In this document: positions 43,883-54,590 of the stretch, in pieces
How the letters are laid out: each line of letters begins with the position of its first letter
How positions within the stretch are numbered: the stretch's first letter is position 1
NCBI GenBank assembly: GCA_949284695.1
Contig: CASDWJ010000013.1
Coordinates: forward strand, 1 to 64,000
DNA length: 64,000 nt
Reading direction: 5' to 3'
Source: an uncultured Christensenella sp.
GTDB taxonomy: Bacteria > Bacillota > Clostridia > Christensenellales > UBA3700
Made by a program: the position numbers and the translations under genes
The notes under the pieces: generated by a model
What the model was told of the DNA's origin: nothing
The model's database searches: none
Seen by the model: only the letters and a program-made list of their open reading frames with translations

Positions 43883-45820
43883 ATGATAATCACACTCAAG
43901 GACGGAAGCAGTAAAGAGTACGCGAACGGTATGACCGTACTCGAGATCGCGAAAGATCTTTCAGAAGGTCTCGCGAGAGTAACCCTCGGCGCGATAGTCG
44001 ACGGCAAAGTCGTCGAAGCCAACACCGCGCTCGACAAGGACTGCACCCTGCAAATTCTGACTTTCAAGGATCCCGAGGGCAGAAGGATCTACCGCCACAC
44101 CTGCGCGCACGTGCTCGCTCAGGCGGTCAAGACCGTTTACCCCACGGTAAAACTCGCGATAGGTCCCGCTATAGACGACGGGTTCTATTACGACTTCGAT
44201 TTCACGACTCCGATCTCTATGGAGCAGCTCGACAAGGTCGAGGAGGAGATGAAGCGCATCATCAAGGCGAATTATCCTCTCGAAAGGTTTGTTCTGCCGA
44301 GAAAAGAGGCGCTCAAGCTGATGAAGGGCTTTGACGAGCCTTACAAGGTGGAACTCATCAACGACCTGCCCAAGGACGCCGAGATTTCTTTCTATCGTCA
44401 GGGCAATTTCACCGACCTCTGCGCGGGACCGCACCTGCCGAGCACGGGCATGATCAAGGCGTTCAAGCTGACGAGTCTGACGGGCGCGTACTGGCGCGGC
44501 AACGAGAAGAACAAGATGCTTTCGAGGATATACGGCACCTGCTTCGACAAAAAGAGCGAGCTGACCGAATATCTCGCGGCTGTGGAAGAAGCCAAGAAGC
44601 GCGATCATAACAAGCTGGGCAGAGAGCTGGGCATATTTATGACCGACGAGAAGATAGGTCAGGGCTTGCCGCTCCTTATGCCCAAGGGCACGAAGATATT
44701 CCAGACGCTGACCCGCTTCGTCGAGGACGAGGAGGAGAGACGCGGCTATGTGCGCACCAAGACCCCGTTTATGGCAAAATCCGATCTCTACAAGGTCTCT
44801 GGTCACTGGGAACACTATAAAGACGGCATGTTCGTCATCGGAGACGAAGAAAAGGACGACGAAGTGTTCGCGTTGCGCCCGATGACCTGCCCGTTCCAGT
44901 ACACGATATACAACAACGGTCTCAAGAGTTACCGCGATCTGCCGATAAGATACGGCGAGACCTCGACTCTGTTCAGAAACGAGGCGAGCGGAGAAATGCA
45001 CGGGCTCATCCGCGTCAGACAGTTCACGATAAGCGAAGGGCACATCGTATGCACGCCCGAACAGCTCGAGGAGGAATTCAAGGGTAGCGTCGATCTGATC
45101 AAATATATGCTGACGTGCTGCGGTTTGCAGAACGACGTCACATACCGCTTCTCCAAGTGGGATCCGAACGACACAAAGAAGTACATCAACGAGCCCGAGA
45201 TCTGGAACAAAGCGGAAGACACGATGAGAAAGATCCTCGACCACCTCGGCATAGTTTATACCGAAGCGGTCGGCGAAGCGGCGTTCTACGGACCCAAGCT
45301 CGACATTCAGATCAAGAACGTGCACGGCAAAGAGGACACGATCATCACGGTACAGGTCGATATGTTCCTCGCCGAAAACTTCGATATGAGTTACGTCGAC
45401 GAGAACGGCGAAAAGAGGAGACCTTACATCATCCACCGCACCTCTATCGGTTGCTACGAGCGCACGATCGCGCTTCTGATCGAGAAGTACGCGGGCGCGT
45501 TCCCGCTGTGGATCGCTCCGACTCAGGTCAAGGTCATCAGCCTTACCGACAGAAACGCAGAGAGCGCGAAGCAGATCGCCGACAAGCTGTATTCCTACGG
45601 CCTGCGCACCGAACTCGACGACAGGAGCGAAACGGTCGGCTACAAGATAAGAAGCGCTCAGCTCGAGAAAGTGCCGTATATGATCGTCATCGGCGACAAG
45701 GAGGCGGAGAGCGGAGTGGTGTCCGTCCGCCGTCGCGGAGAGGGCGTCATAGGCGAAATGAGTCTCGAAGATTTCATTGCGAGACTGCAGAAAGAGATCG
45801 CCGAGAAGCGTCTCGACTGA
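43883..45820 (+). CDS. thrS: Threonyl-tRNA synthetase
   Basis: This 645-residue enzyme charges tRNA-Thr. It has the TGS domain (MIITLKDGSSKEYANGMTV), the editing domain with RHTCAHVLAQAVKT and YYDFDF, the class II catalytic core (motif 2 FRNEASGEMHGLIRVRQFT; zinc ligands Cys in MTCPFQ and His in IIHRTSIG), and the anticodon-binding domain from LWIAPTQVKVISL. ATG at 43883 follows AAAGGAGG; the upstream in-frame extension runs into the T-box terminator. Confidence 0.97.
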   Translation: MIITLKDGSSKEYANGMTVLEIAKDLSEGLARVTLGAIVDGKVVEANTALDKDCTLQILTFKDPEGRRIYRHTCAHVLAQAVKTVYPTVKLAIGPAIDDGFYYDFDFTTPISMEQLDKVEEEMKRIIKANYPLERFVLPRKEALKLMKGFDEPYKVELINDLPKDAEISFYRQGNFTDLCAGPHLPSTGMIKAFKLTSLTGAYWRGNEKNKMLSRIYGTCFDKKSELTEYLAAVEEAKKRDHNKLGRELGIFMTDEKIGQGLPLLMPKGTKIFQTLTRFVEDEEERRGYVRTKTPFMAKSDLYKVSGHWEHYKDGMFVIGDEEKDDEVFALRPMTCPFQYTIYNNGLKSYRDLPIRYGETSTLFRNEASGEMHGLIRVRQFTISEGHIVCTPEQLEEEFKGSVDLIKYMLTCCGLQNDVTYRFSKWDPNDTKKYINEPEIWNKAEDTMRKILDHLGIVYTEAVGEAAFYGPKLDIQIKNVHGKEDTIITVQVDMFLAENFDMSYVDENGEKRRPYIIHRTSIGCYERTIALLIEKYAGAFPLWIAPTQVKVISLTDRNAESAKQIADKLYSYGLRTELDDRSETVGYKIRSAQLEKVPYMIVIGDKEAESGVVSVRRRGEGVIGEMSLEDFIARLQKEIAEKRLD

Positions 45821-45836
45821 CAAAAGGAGAAAGAAC

Positions 45837-46385
45837 TTGGAAAAAGGAAAAACCGCGATACTCGTAGTCGATATGCTCAACGACTTCGTGACAGGCGCTC
45901 TCAAGTGCGACAGAGGGCTTGCGATAGTGCCCGCCGTAAAGAGACTTCTCGACGGCGCGAGAGAAAAGGGCGTGCCCGTGATATTCTGCAACGACGCGCA
46001 TATAAAAGGCGTGGACCACGAGCTCAAATTGTGGGGCGATCACGCGATAGCGGGTACGAAGGGCGCGGAAGTCATTCCCGAGCTCGGGCTTTGCGATAGC
46101 GATTGCGTAGTGCCCAAGCGCAGATACAGCGGCTTCTTCCATACCGATCTCGACCTGCTTCTCAAAGAACTGGGCATTGAAAGCGTCGTTATGACGGGAT
46201 TGCATACCCACATGTGCGTAAGGCACACGTCGGCGGACGCGTACTGCCTCGGCTACGAAGTGGTCGTCGCTTCGGACGCGACCGACGCGTTTACGAAAGA
46301 GGACTACGAGAGCGGTATAGCGTACCTCAAGAGCGTTTACGGCGCGAGCGTCTATACGGTGGACGAACTTCTCGCAAAATTCTGA
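45837..46385 (+). CDS. Isochorismatase-family cysteine hydrolase (nicotinamidase-like)
   Basis: This 182-residue hydrolase starts with TTG after an AAAGGAGA site (an earlier in-frame ATG lies inside thrS). The catalytic triad of the family is in place: Asp in AILVVDMLNDFV, Lys in VVPKRRYSGFFHT and Cys in MTGLHTHMCVRHTSADA. The cis-peptide before the cysteine and VVVASDATDAFT also match. Nicotinamidase, which recycles nicotinamide to nicotinate for NAD, is the nearest known function, but other amides are possible. It follows thrS by 16 bp and ends at a terminator. Confidence 0.9.
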   Translation: MEKGKTAILVVDMLNDFVTGALKCDRGLAIVPAVKRLLDGAREKGVPVIFCNDAHIKGVDHELKLWGDHAIAGTKGAEVIPELGLCDSDCVVPKRRYSGFFHTDLDLLLKELGIESVVMTGLHTHMCVRHTSADAYCLGYEVVVASDATDAFTKEDYESGIAYLKSVYGASVYTVDELLAKF

Positions 46386-46412
46386 TTTCTTTATAATATC
46401 AAATATAAAATT

Positions 46413-46443
46413 GCCGCCTTCCGTACGGGAAAGCGGCTTTTTT
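46413..46443. terminator. Terminator between convergent genes
   Basis: GCCGCCTTCCG pairs with CGGGAAAGCGGC (46413-46437), followed by six T residues; it ends the thrS operon and may serve the WYL gene from the other side. Confidence 0.8.
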
Positions 46444-46457
46444 ATGCGGATAAAACG

Positions 46458-47387
46458 TCATTTCGCGCCGTAAAGCGCGTGCGCTTCTTTGTGCAATGCG
46501 GCGACTTTTGCGCGGAGCGACAGCGGGAGCATCACCTCGACGTCAGCGCCGAAGCCGGCGAGTTTTCTGAGGGTCGCCTCGTTGTCGTACACTTCGCCCT
46601 GAGCGATATAGCGGCTTCCGTCCTGCGCGCGGGTCACGTTTTCTATCCCCAGCCATTCCTCTACGTCGTAGCGGGCGGGTTCGAGCACGTTGAGCGTGAT
46701 CCTGACTTTGTCGATCTGCGTCGGGTCGTACAAATTCCATTCTTTTTCATACGCGCGAATCTGATATTTCTGATCGAGCAGGATTATATGAGTGATACGC
46801 GATATCTTGAAAAGCCTCAGCGCCTTGTCGCGCAGACAATACGCGTAGACGTACCAGTTGTTGTTGGAGAGCACGAAGGTGTAAGGCTGTACGTCGCGTT
46901 CGCTTACGTCGCCCATACGGTTGTGATAGCATATCCTCACCGTGCGTTTTTCTTTTTTTGCCGCGGCAAGCGCGTCGAACTTTGCGGCGAGCTTGGGGTT
47001 GGAGAGCAGAGTATTGGCGTTGTCAACGACAAAGTCCTCGCTTATAAAGCCGCCCTGTTGAGCGGGACGCACGTTTTTTATCGCGGACAGCTTTTTTACG
47101 ACCGTCGTCACTTTGTCCGTCTTGGGGCGCACCGATTCGAGCGCGGCGAATATCAGCTGGAGTTCGTCTTTGGTGAAGTAGTTGGCGCTCAGCTTGAAGT
47201 CGTCGCCTATCATTATGCCGCCGCCCCGTCCTTTCTGACAGTACACGGGCACGTGTGCGCCGCTCAGCGCGTCCACATATCGGTAGACCGTGCGCGGGCT
47301 GACTTCGAGTTTTGCGGCGAGTTCTTCCGCGGTCACGACGTCGTTGTTGAGCAGTTCGATAAGCATGGTAAAGATGTTGTCTATCAT
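46458..47387 (-). CDS. HTH-WYL transcriptional regulator
   Basis: This 309-residue regulator has an N-terminal winged helix-turn-helix (VVTAEELAAKLEVSPRTVYRYV, about residues 16-37) and a WYL ligand-binding domain (residues about 145-215, with RTVRICYHNRMG, NNNWYVYAYCLRDKALRLFKISR). A WCX dimerisation tail closes it. Such proteins sense nucleic-acid fragments or metabolites and often regulate DNA repair or phage defence. It stands alone, divergent from gdhA, and may control gdhA or itself. ATAGGAG precedes the ATG. Confidence 0.92.
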   Translation of the reverse strand: MIDNIFTMLIELLNNDVVTAEELAAKLEVSPRTVYRYVDALSGAHVPVYCQKGRGGGIMIGDDFKLSANYFTKDELQLIFAALESVRPKTDKVTTVVKKLSAIKNVRPAQQGGFISEDFVVDNANTLLSNPKLAAKFDALAAAKKEKRTVRICYHNRMGDVSERDVQPYTFVLSNNNWYVYAYCLRDKALRLFKISRITHIILLDQKYQIRAYEKEWNLYDPTQIDKVRITLNVLEPARYDVEEWLGIENVTRAQDGSRYIAQGEVYDNEATLRKLAGFGADVEVMLPLSLRAKVAALHKEAHALYGAK

Positions 47388-47411
47388 AATAATATACGCT
47401 CCTATGTGAAT

Positions 47412-47440
47412 ATTTTAATATTTTTATGCAAAAGTGTCAA
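47412..47440 (-). promoter_or_regulatory. Promoter of the WYL regulator
   Basis: On the minus strand TTGACA (47440-47435), 17-bp spacer and TAAAAT (47417-47412). Confidence 0.85.
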
Positions 47441-47650
47441 TAAAAATATGACATATAACGTCAATTATGTTGTATGCTATGCATAAAAATAAATTTATTT
47501 GAGTAAACAAAACGCAAAAAAACGAGTATTATAAAACTATTATTTAATATTTTTTCAGTCTAAAACGAGGCACTTTATCGTCTGAAAAGCCGATAATCAG
47601 TCGGTTTAACAAAAAAATTAAGATATTTTTAAAAAAGTGCGTCATATCGT
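47441..47650. other. AT-rich divergent intergenic region
   Basis: The stretch between the WYL regulator promoter and the gdhA promoter is AT-rich and contains no credible reading frame. Short inverted segments (AATAAATTTATT near 47487-47500 and again near 47687-47700) occur on both sides; these may be operators, but no consensus can be assigned. Confidence 0.4.
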
Positions 47651-49056
<1,406 letters not shown>

Positions 49057-49077
49057 TTAACAGATTCTGAACGATTT

Positions 49078-49111
49078 ACCGCTTCCGATTCCCGGAAGCG
49101 GTATTTTTTTT
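49078..49111 (+). terminator. Terminator of gdhA
   Basis: CCGCTTCCG (49079-49087) pairs with CGGAAGCGG (49093-49101), followed by T8 (49104-49111). Confidence 0.9.
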
Positions 49112-50024
49112 GCAAAAAACTCATAAAAACTGTCTTACGGCGAACTTTCTGAGCCCGCAAAGAGCTGTCTTGACGCTAATTATCCGCACGAAAAATCGCG
49201 AAACTGCACGCGGAACTGTACGTCGGAAAGGGAATTACTGCGCTTCATTGTCAGAAACAAAGCGCACTTGCGCGCGTTACACGCGGGTAGTGCGACCAAA
49301 GCACTTACGCAAACTTGACTGTGTCAAACTGCGAGTACGCTTCAATGCTATTCAATACAACTAAATACGGCATAAGATCTGATGGTAAAACATGATTTGA
49401 CTGTGTGTTCCGACGGTTCTGTGAATGCGGACGAAAAGACTTTACAACCGTACGCGGCTTTGAATAATGCTCCCGTTACACGTGCGCCTGAAAAGTGAGC
49501 GTGCGCACGGGTGAAAATATATCAGAAACGAGAAAAACAACGCTTTGAAAGCGCCGCTCACGATAAACGTAATTTCGATGAAATCGAAGTAATTTTCAGT
49601 ACCGAAAAAATCACTGAAAATTATTATTTTCATAGGTGTCAGAGCTCTGGATCAGAGTAATTTTCTGTAAAAAAAAGTATCGCTTTTTGCATAAAATCCG
49701 CGCCGTGCATAAAAGTGGAAAAGTCGGGCGGAAAGAGGAGAGAACCGGCAACGGTTTTTTCTGCGCTGAGTGTTGATTTTGCGTATTTTCAACTGTGGAA
49801 AATTTTTTAAAGACATGCGATTTTTATGCATAACGCTGTGGATAACTCGGCTAAAATGTGGAAAAGTCTGTGGATAACTCGCCAAAATCCAGTTGCCGTC
49901 GTGATTTTTGAGAATTGTCGCGGTCTGTTACAACGCGTTACTGAAAATTACTTTTGAGTTGCCGAACGTCACAGAGTTTAAGCCTGTTTTACGGGCAAAA
50001 TGTTTTTTTATAACACTTTTTCTC
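49112..50024. other. Gene-free kilobase with hairpins and DnaA boxes
   Basis: The region between gdhA and the purE promoter has no credible gene. Short frames (for example a possible 38-codon frame from ATG at about 49383) lack ribosome-binding sites. Visible structure is a perfect 10-bp hairpin AATTTTCAGT/ACTGAAAATT (about 49593-49624), GC-alternating segments around 49480-49515, and the DnaA-box cluster at 49704-49877 listed separately. An upstream tail (49112-49380) may be the remains of a lost gene. Confidence 0.6.
49794..49877. other. DnaA-box cluster
   Basis: Within 84 bp there are two perfect DnaA boxes on the minus strand (TGTGGATAA, the complement of TTATCCACA) at 49837-49845 and 49869-49877. 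Two one-mismatch relatives TGTGGAAAA are at 49794-49802 and 49857-49865, and a one-mismatch plus-strand box TTATGCATA is at 49824-49832. Another near-match CGTGCATAA lies at 49704-49712. AT-rich sequence flanks it. Genes on both sides point the same way and no dnaA is near, so this may be a datA-like or DARS-like titration or regulatory site rather than oriC. Confidence 0.55.
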
Positions 50025-50053
50025 TTGTATAAAAACGACTTTTATGATAGAAT
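50025..50053 (+). promoter_or_regulatory. Promoter of the purine operon
   Basis: TTGTAT (50025-50030), 17-bp spacer and TAGAAT (50048-50053). The 65-bp leader shows no purine riboswitch. Confidence 0.75.
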
Positions 50054-50118
50054 TTATTTATTAAATTTTCCGCGGCGCGCGATCAGCGTTTTCACCCGCG
50101 GACGGATAGGAGATTTTT

Positions 50119-50610
50119 ATGGCAAAAGTTGCTGTTATCATGGGAAGCATCAGCGATCTTGACGTAGTAAAACCCGCGATCGACGTCCTCAAAAGTTTTG
50201 ACGTAGAAGTGGAGGCGAGAGTCATCTCCGCCCACCGCACGCCTCAGCTCGCTCACGAATTCGCGGTATCCGCGGCTGACAACAATATCGAGGTCATCAT
50301 CTGCGCGGCAGGCAAGGCGGCTCATCTCGGCGGAGTCATCGCCAGCTTTACGCCGCTGCCCGTGATAGGACTGCCCGTCAAGAGCTCTACTATGGACGGC
50401 CTGGACAGCCTTCTTTCCATGGTGCAGATGCCGGGCGGTATCCCCGTTGCCTGCGTAGCTATCAACGGCGGTCTCAACGCGGGACTTCTCGCGGTGCAGA
50501 TACTTGCGGTGAAATATCCCGTTCTTATGAAAAAATTGCAGGATTACAAGAGTAACCTTGCTCAGAAAATACAACAAGACGACGCAAAGTTGCAAAAGGA
50601 GTTAAAGTGA
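50119..50610 (+). CDS. purE: N5-carboxyaminoimidazole ribonucleotide mutase PurE (class I)
   Basis: This 163-residue enzyme rearranges N5-CAIR to CAIR in purine synthesis. The class I signature [15 protein letters not shown] and [14 protein letters not shown] with the active-site histidine are intact, as is the CO2-transfer loop around [13 protein letters not shown]. Class I PurE works with PurK, which is not in this operon. TAGGAG precedes the ATG, and the stop overlaps the purC start (TGATG). Confidence 0.95.
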   Translation: MAKVAVIMGSISDLDVVKPAIDVLKSFDVEVEARVISAHRTPQLAHEFAVSAADNNIEVIICAAGKAAHLGGVIASFTPLPVIGLPVKSSTMDGLDSLLSMVQMPGGIPVACVAINGGLNAGLLAVQILAVKYPVLMKKLQDYKSNLAQKIQQDDAKLQKELK

Positions 50611-51317
50611 TGGAAAGGACAACCCAACTTTATGAAGGAAAAGCAAAAAAAGTGTATCTGACGACCGATCCCGACGTGGTTCTGGTATCCTACAAGGACG
50701 ACGCGACCGCGTTCAACGGCATCAAAAAGGGCACGATCACGGGCAAGGGCGTTGTGAACAACGTGTGTAGCAACCATCTTTTCAAGTTGCTCGAGAGCAA
50801 GGGCGTCCCGACACACTACGTAGAGCAGATCAACGAGAGAGAGACTTATGTCAAAAAGGTGCAGATCGTTCCTCTCGAAGTCATCGTCCGCAACATCGCG
50901 GCAGGCTCCATGTCCAAGAGACTGGGTATACCCGAAGGCAAGAAACTCGCTTGCACCGTGCTCGAGTTCAGCTATAAGAACGACGACCTCGGAGACCCGA
51001 TGATCAACGACTATCACGTCTACGCAATGGAGCTCGCGACCAAAGAGGAAGTCGAAAAAATCAAGGCGATGGCGCTCAAGGTCAACGATATCCTCTGCGA
51101 GTATTTCAGAGAGATCGGCATAGAACTCATCGACTTCAAGCTCGAGTTCGGCAGATACAAGGGCGACATCATTCTCGCGGACGAAATTTCTCCCGACACC
51201 TGCCGCTTCTGGGACACCAAGACGGGCGAGAAACTGGACAAGGACCGTTTCCGCCGCGACATGGACGACGTGGACAAGGGATACAGAGAGATCAAGAAGA
51301 GAATGGGTCTCGAATAA
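50610..51317 (+). CDS. purC: SAICAR synthetase PurC
   Basis: This 235-residue ATP-dependent ligase joins aspartate to CAIR. Motifs are [13 protein letters not shown] at the N-terminus, [18 protein letters not shown]-like [43 protein letters not shown] and the C-terminal [14 protein letters not shown] at 50610 overlaps the purE stop, giving coupled translation; a GTG at 50607 would be an alternative. Confidence 0.96.
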   Translation: MERTTQLYEGKAKKVYLTTDPDVVLVSYKDDATAFNGIKKGTITGKGVVNNVCSNHLFKLLESKGVPTHYVEQINERETYVKKVQIVPLEVIVRNIAAGSMSKRLGIPEGKKLACTVLEFSYKNDDLGDPMINDYHVYAMELATKEEVEKIKAMALKVNDILCEYFREIGIELIDFKLEFGRYKGDIILADEISPDTCRFWDTKTGEKLDKDRFRRDMDDVDKGYREIKKRMGLE

Positions 51318-51356
51318 TCCGATTTATATCAACTTTAAAAGCACAAAGGAGTAATT

Positions 51357-52373
51357 ATGGCTATCGATTACAAATCCGCAGGCGTTGACGTTGAGGCGGG
51401 ATACGAAGCGGTCAGACTGATGAAGGAGTACGTCAAGACGACTTACAACGACAGCGTACTCGGCGATCTGGGCAGTTTCGGCGGTTTTTACGCGCTGGAC
51501 GACAAAGAGGACGGCGACTGCCTCGTCGCGGGAACTGACGGAGTCGGCACAAAGCTCAAATACGCGTTCGTTCTCGACAAGCACGACACGGTCGGCATCG
51601 ACGCGGTCGCCATGTGCGTCAACGACATCGTATGTCAGGGCGCAAAGCCGCTTTTCTTCCTCGACTATATCGCGCTTTCCAAGCTCGAGCCCGTCAAGGT
51701 CGCCAATATCGTCAAAGGCGTCTGCGAAGGGTGCAGACAGTCGGGTTGCGCGCTCATAGGCGGCGAAACGGCAGAAATGCCCGGCTTTTATGCCAAGGAC
51801 GAATACGACATCGCGGGCTTCGCGGTCGGTATCGTCAAGAAGAACAAGATCATCAACGGCAAGAGCATCAAGGCGGGAGACGCGCTGATAGGTCTCGCTT
51901 CGAGCGGAGTGCACAGCAACGGCTATTCGCTCGTAAGAAAGCTGTTCGGCGAGGACAAGGAGAGCCTGAGCAAATACAACGAGACGCTGGGTTGCACGCC
52001 CGCAGAACTCGTGCTCACGCCGACGAGGATATACGTCAAGACCGTGCTTTCGATAATAGAAAAATTCGAGATAAAGGGCATAGCTCACATCACGGGCGGC
52101 GGCTTTATCGAGAATATCCCGAGAATAATCCCCAAGGGTCTCGGCATTTCGATCGACAGAAGCTCCTATCCGCTTCCGCGCATATTCAAGGCGCTTCAGG
52201 AGATCGCGGGTATCGATGACCGCAAGATGTGCAACACGTTCAACATGGGCATAGGTCTCGTGATGGCGGTCGATCCCTCTATCGCTTCCGACGTGGTCGC
52301 AGAGCTTGAAAAAATGGGCGAAAAGGCTTACGTCATCGGCAAAGTCACGGACAAAGAGGGCGTTGAGCTATGA
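51357..52373 (+). CDS. purM: AIR synthetase PurM
   Basis: This 338-residue enzyme closes the imidazole ring (FGAM to AIR) using ATP. Recognisable parts are the glycine-rich [43 protein letters not shown] and [16 protein letters not shown]. An AAAGGAG site precedes ATG. Its stop overlaps purN by 4 bp (ATGA). Confidence 0.96.
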   Translation: MAIDYKSAGVDVEAGYEAVRLMKEYVKTTYNDSVLGDLGSFGGFYALDDKEDGDCLVAGTDGVGTKLKYAFVLDKHDTVGIDAVAMCVNDIVCQGAKPLFFLDYIALSKLEPVKVANIVKGVCEGCRQSGCALIGGETAEMPGFYAKDEYDIAGFAVGIVKKNKIINGKSIKAGDALIGLASSGVHSNGYSLVRKLFGEDKESLSKYNETLGCTPAELVLTPTRIYVKTVLSIIEKFEIKGIAHITGGGFIENIPRIIPKGLGISIDRSSYPLPRIFKALQEIAGIDDRKMCNTFNMGIGLVMAVDPSIASDVVAELEKMGEKAYVIGKVTDKEGVEL

Positions 52374-52960
52374 AAAGGATCGCCGTATTCATCTCGGGCT
52401 CGGGCAGCGATATGCAGAGCGTGATAGACGGTTGCGAGAGCGGCTACATAGACGGCAAGGTCGTCTGCGTCGTCTCGTCCAAACCGGGCGCTTACGGGCT
52501 TGAGAGAGCGAAAAAACACGGCATCGACAGCGCGGTATTCGCGCTGAGGGACTACGACGGAGACTGCGAAAAAAGAGACGCGGCGATACTCGGATATATA
52601 GCGGGTCACGACGTCGATCTGATAGTTCTCGCGGGATATCTGGGCATAGTCACGTCGCAACTCGTATCAGAATACAGAGGACGGATGATCAATATCCATC
52701 CGTCCCTGATACCCCTTCATTGCGGCAAGGGAATGTATGGTCTCAAAGTGCACGCCGACGTGCTCGCGAGCGGCGACAAGGTCAGCGGCGCGACCGTCCA
52801 TTACGTGGACGAGGGCACGGATACGGGCGAAATAATAGTACAGCAGAGGGTCAGGGTCGAGCAGGGCGACACCCCCGATACCCTTCAGGCGCGCGTGCTC
52901 GAAACCGAGCATCAGCTTTTGCCGTACGCGGTGCGTTATCTTTGCGGAAAAGACAATTAA
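52370..52960 (+). CDS. purN: GAR formyltransferase PurN
   Basis: This 196-residue enzyme adds a formyl group from 10-formyl-THF to GAR. The active-site set is in place: Asn and His in [10 protein letters not shown] and Asp in [15 protein letters not shown], with the phosphate loop [12 protein letters not shown] near the N-terminus. Translation is coupled to purM by the ATGA overlap. The gap to purH (81 bp) holds a GC palindrome near 53000-53020. Confidence 0.95.
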   Translation: MKRIAVFISGSGSDMQSVIDGCESGYIDGKVVCVVSSKPGAYGLERAKKHGIDSAVFALRDYDGDCEKRDAAILGYIAGHDVDLIVLAGYLGIVTSQLVSEYRGRMINIHPSLIPLHCGKGMYGLKVHADVLASGDKVSGATVHYVDEGTDTGEIIVQQRVRVEQGDTPDTLQARVLETEHQLLPYAVRYLCGKDN

Positions 52961-53041
52961 AACTGTCTTTTCTCTTTTTTATCGCGCGCGGCGCGCGCAG
53001 TCAATAATAAAATCAGAAATCAATAATTTGAGGAGCGTAAG

Positions 53042-54580
53042 ATGAAAAAAAGAGCGTTAATCAGTGTTTCCGACAAGACGGGAATAGTCGAATTTGCAAA
53101 GAGCCTTTGCGGCTACGGTTACGAGATCGTATCCACGGGCGGTACTCTCAAGGCGTTGAAGAACGCGGGTATCGACGCGGTGGACATCAGTTCCGTTACG
53201 GGCTTCCCCGAGTGCCTCGACGGCAGAGTCAAGACCTTACACCCCAAAGTGCACGCAGGTCTCCTCGCGATGAGAAGCAACAAAGAGCATATGGACTTTT
53301 TGCGCGAGATGGACATCACTCCGATCGATATCGTCGTGGTCAATCTCTATCCGTTCAAGCAGACTATATCCAAGCCTGGCGTAGAGCTTGCAGAGGCGGT
53401 TGAAAACATCGACATCGGCGGTCCCACTATGCTGAGAAGCGCGGCTAAGAACTATCAGGACGTCGCGGTCGTCGTCGACCCCGCCGATTACGCTGTGGTA
53501 CTCGAAGAACTGGCAAACGGCGGCGTTACCGTCGATACCAAGTTCCGTCTTATGTACAAGGTGTATCAGCACACATCGTATTACGACACCCTCATCGCCA
53601 ACTATCTCAGACAGAAGCTGGGCATCGAGTTCCCCGATCAGCTCACCCTCGCGTTCGACAAGGCGCAGGATATGAGATACGGCGAAAATCCGCGCCAGCA
53701 CGCGGTATTCTACAAGGAGCCTTTCCCCGTCGCGGGCTCGCTCGCATGCGCGGAGCAGTTGCACGGCAAAGAGCTTTCTTACAACAACATCAACGACACC
53801 AACGGCGCGCTCGACCTTCTGAGAGAGTTCGACGAGCCGACCGTAGTCGCCGTCAAGCACGCCAACCCGTGCGGAGTCGCTACCGCGGCTACGATAAGCG
53901 AGGCGTATAAAAAAGCATACGAAGCCGATCCGACCTCTATTTTCGGCGGCATCGTCGCGGCGAACAGAGAGATAGACAAAGAGACCGCCGAGATGATACA
54001 TTCGATATTCATCGAGATCGTCGTCGCGCCTTCGTTCAGCGACGAAGCGCTTGCGATACTGTCTCAGAAAGCCAATATCAGACTTCTCAAGCTGCCGACG
54101 ATCAACGCTCCGATACCCGATGCCTGCTACGATATGAAAAAGGTTCTCGGCGGACTTCTCGTCCAGCAGTACGACAGAATGGTCGTCGATATGGCGCAGG
54201 TAAAGACGGTCACCAAGAAAGAGCCGACCAAGAAGCAGATGGACGACATGGTATTCGCGATGAAGGTCGTCAAGCATACCAAGTCCAACGCGATCGTCAT
54301 CGCTAAAGACGGCGTTATCCTCGGTATAGGCTGCGGACAGGTCAACCGTATCAGAGCGACCGAGCAGGCTATCGCTCACTCTCTCGTCGATACCAAGGGC
54401 GCGGTGCTCGCAAGCGACGCGTTCTTCCCGTTCGACGACTGCGCGAGAGCCGCGGCAAAGGCGGGCATTACCGCTATAATGCAGCCGGGCGGAAGCATAA
54501 AAGACCAGCTGAGTATCGACGCGTGCGACGAGAACGGCGTTGCGATGGTATTCACAGGCGACAGACATTTCAAACATTGA
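53042..54580 (+). CDS. purH: Bifunctional PurH: AICAR transformylase and IMP cyclohydrolase
   Basis: This 512-residue enzyme makes the last two steps to IMP. The N-terminal cyclohydrolase (MGS-like) domain has the phosphate loop [22 protein letters not shown] and [18 protein letters not shown]. The transformylase domain has the Lys-His in [24 protein letters not shown] and the C-terminal AFFPFDD and [17 protein letters not shown] precedes ATG. Length is normal. Confidence 0.97.
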   Translation: MKKRALISVSDKTGIVEFAKSLCGYGYEIVSTGGTLKALKNAGIDAVDISSVTGFPECLDGRVKTLHPKVHAGLLAMRSNKEHMDFLREMDITPIDIVVVNLYPFKQTISKPGVELAEAVENIDIGGPTMLRSAAKNYQDVAVVVDPADYAVVLEELANGGVTVDTKFRLMYKVYQHTSYYDTLIANYLRQKLGIEFPDQLTLAFDKAQDMRYGENPRQHAVFYKEPFPVAGSLACAEQLHGKELSYNNINDTNGALDLLREFDEPTVVAVKHANPCGVATAATISEAYKKAYEADPTSIFGGIVAANREIDKETAEMIHSIFIEIVVAPSFSDEALAILSQKANIRLLKLPTINAPIPDACYDMKKVLGGLLVQQYDRMVVDMAQVKTVTKKEPTKKQMDDMVFAMKVVKHTKSNAIVIAKDGVILGIGCGQVNRIRATEQAIAHSLVDTKGAVLASDAFFPFDDCARAAAKAGITAIMQPGGSIKDQLSIDACDENGVAMVFTGDRHFKH

Positions 54581-54590
54581 CGGAGGGAGC

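Noticed and set aside
49110..49364. 84-codon plus frame after gdhA
   Set aside because: No ribosome-binding site, overlaps the gdhA terminator T-run, and composition is not protein-like.
49794..49877. oriC of the chromosome
   Set aside because: No dnaA, dnaN or rpmH nearby, and the flanking genes do not diverge. Kept only as a DnaA-box cluster.
50054..50118. Purine riboswitch in front of purE
   Set aside because: The leader is only about 60 nt and lacks the aptamer blocks.
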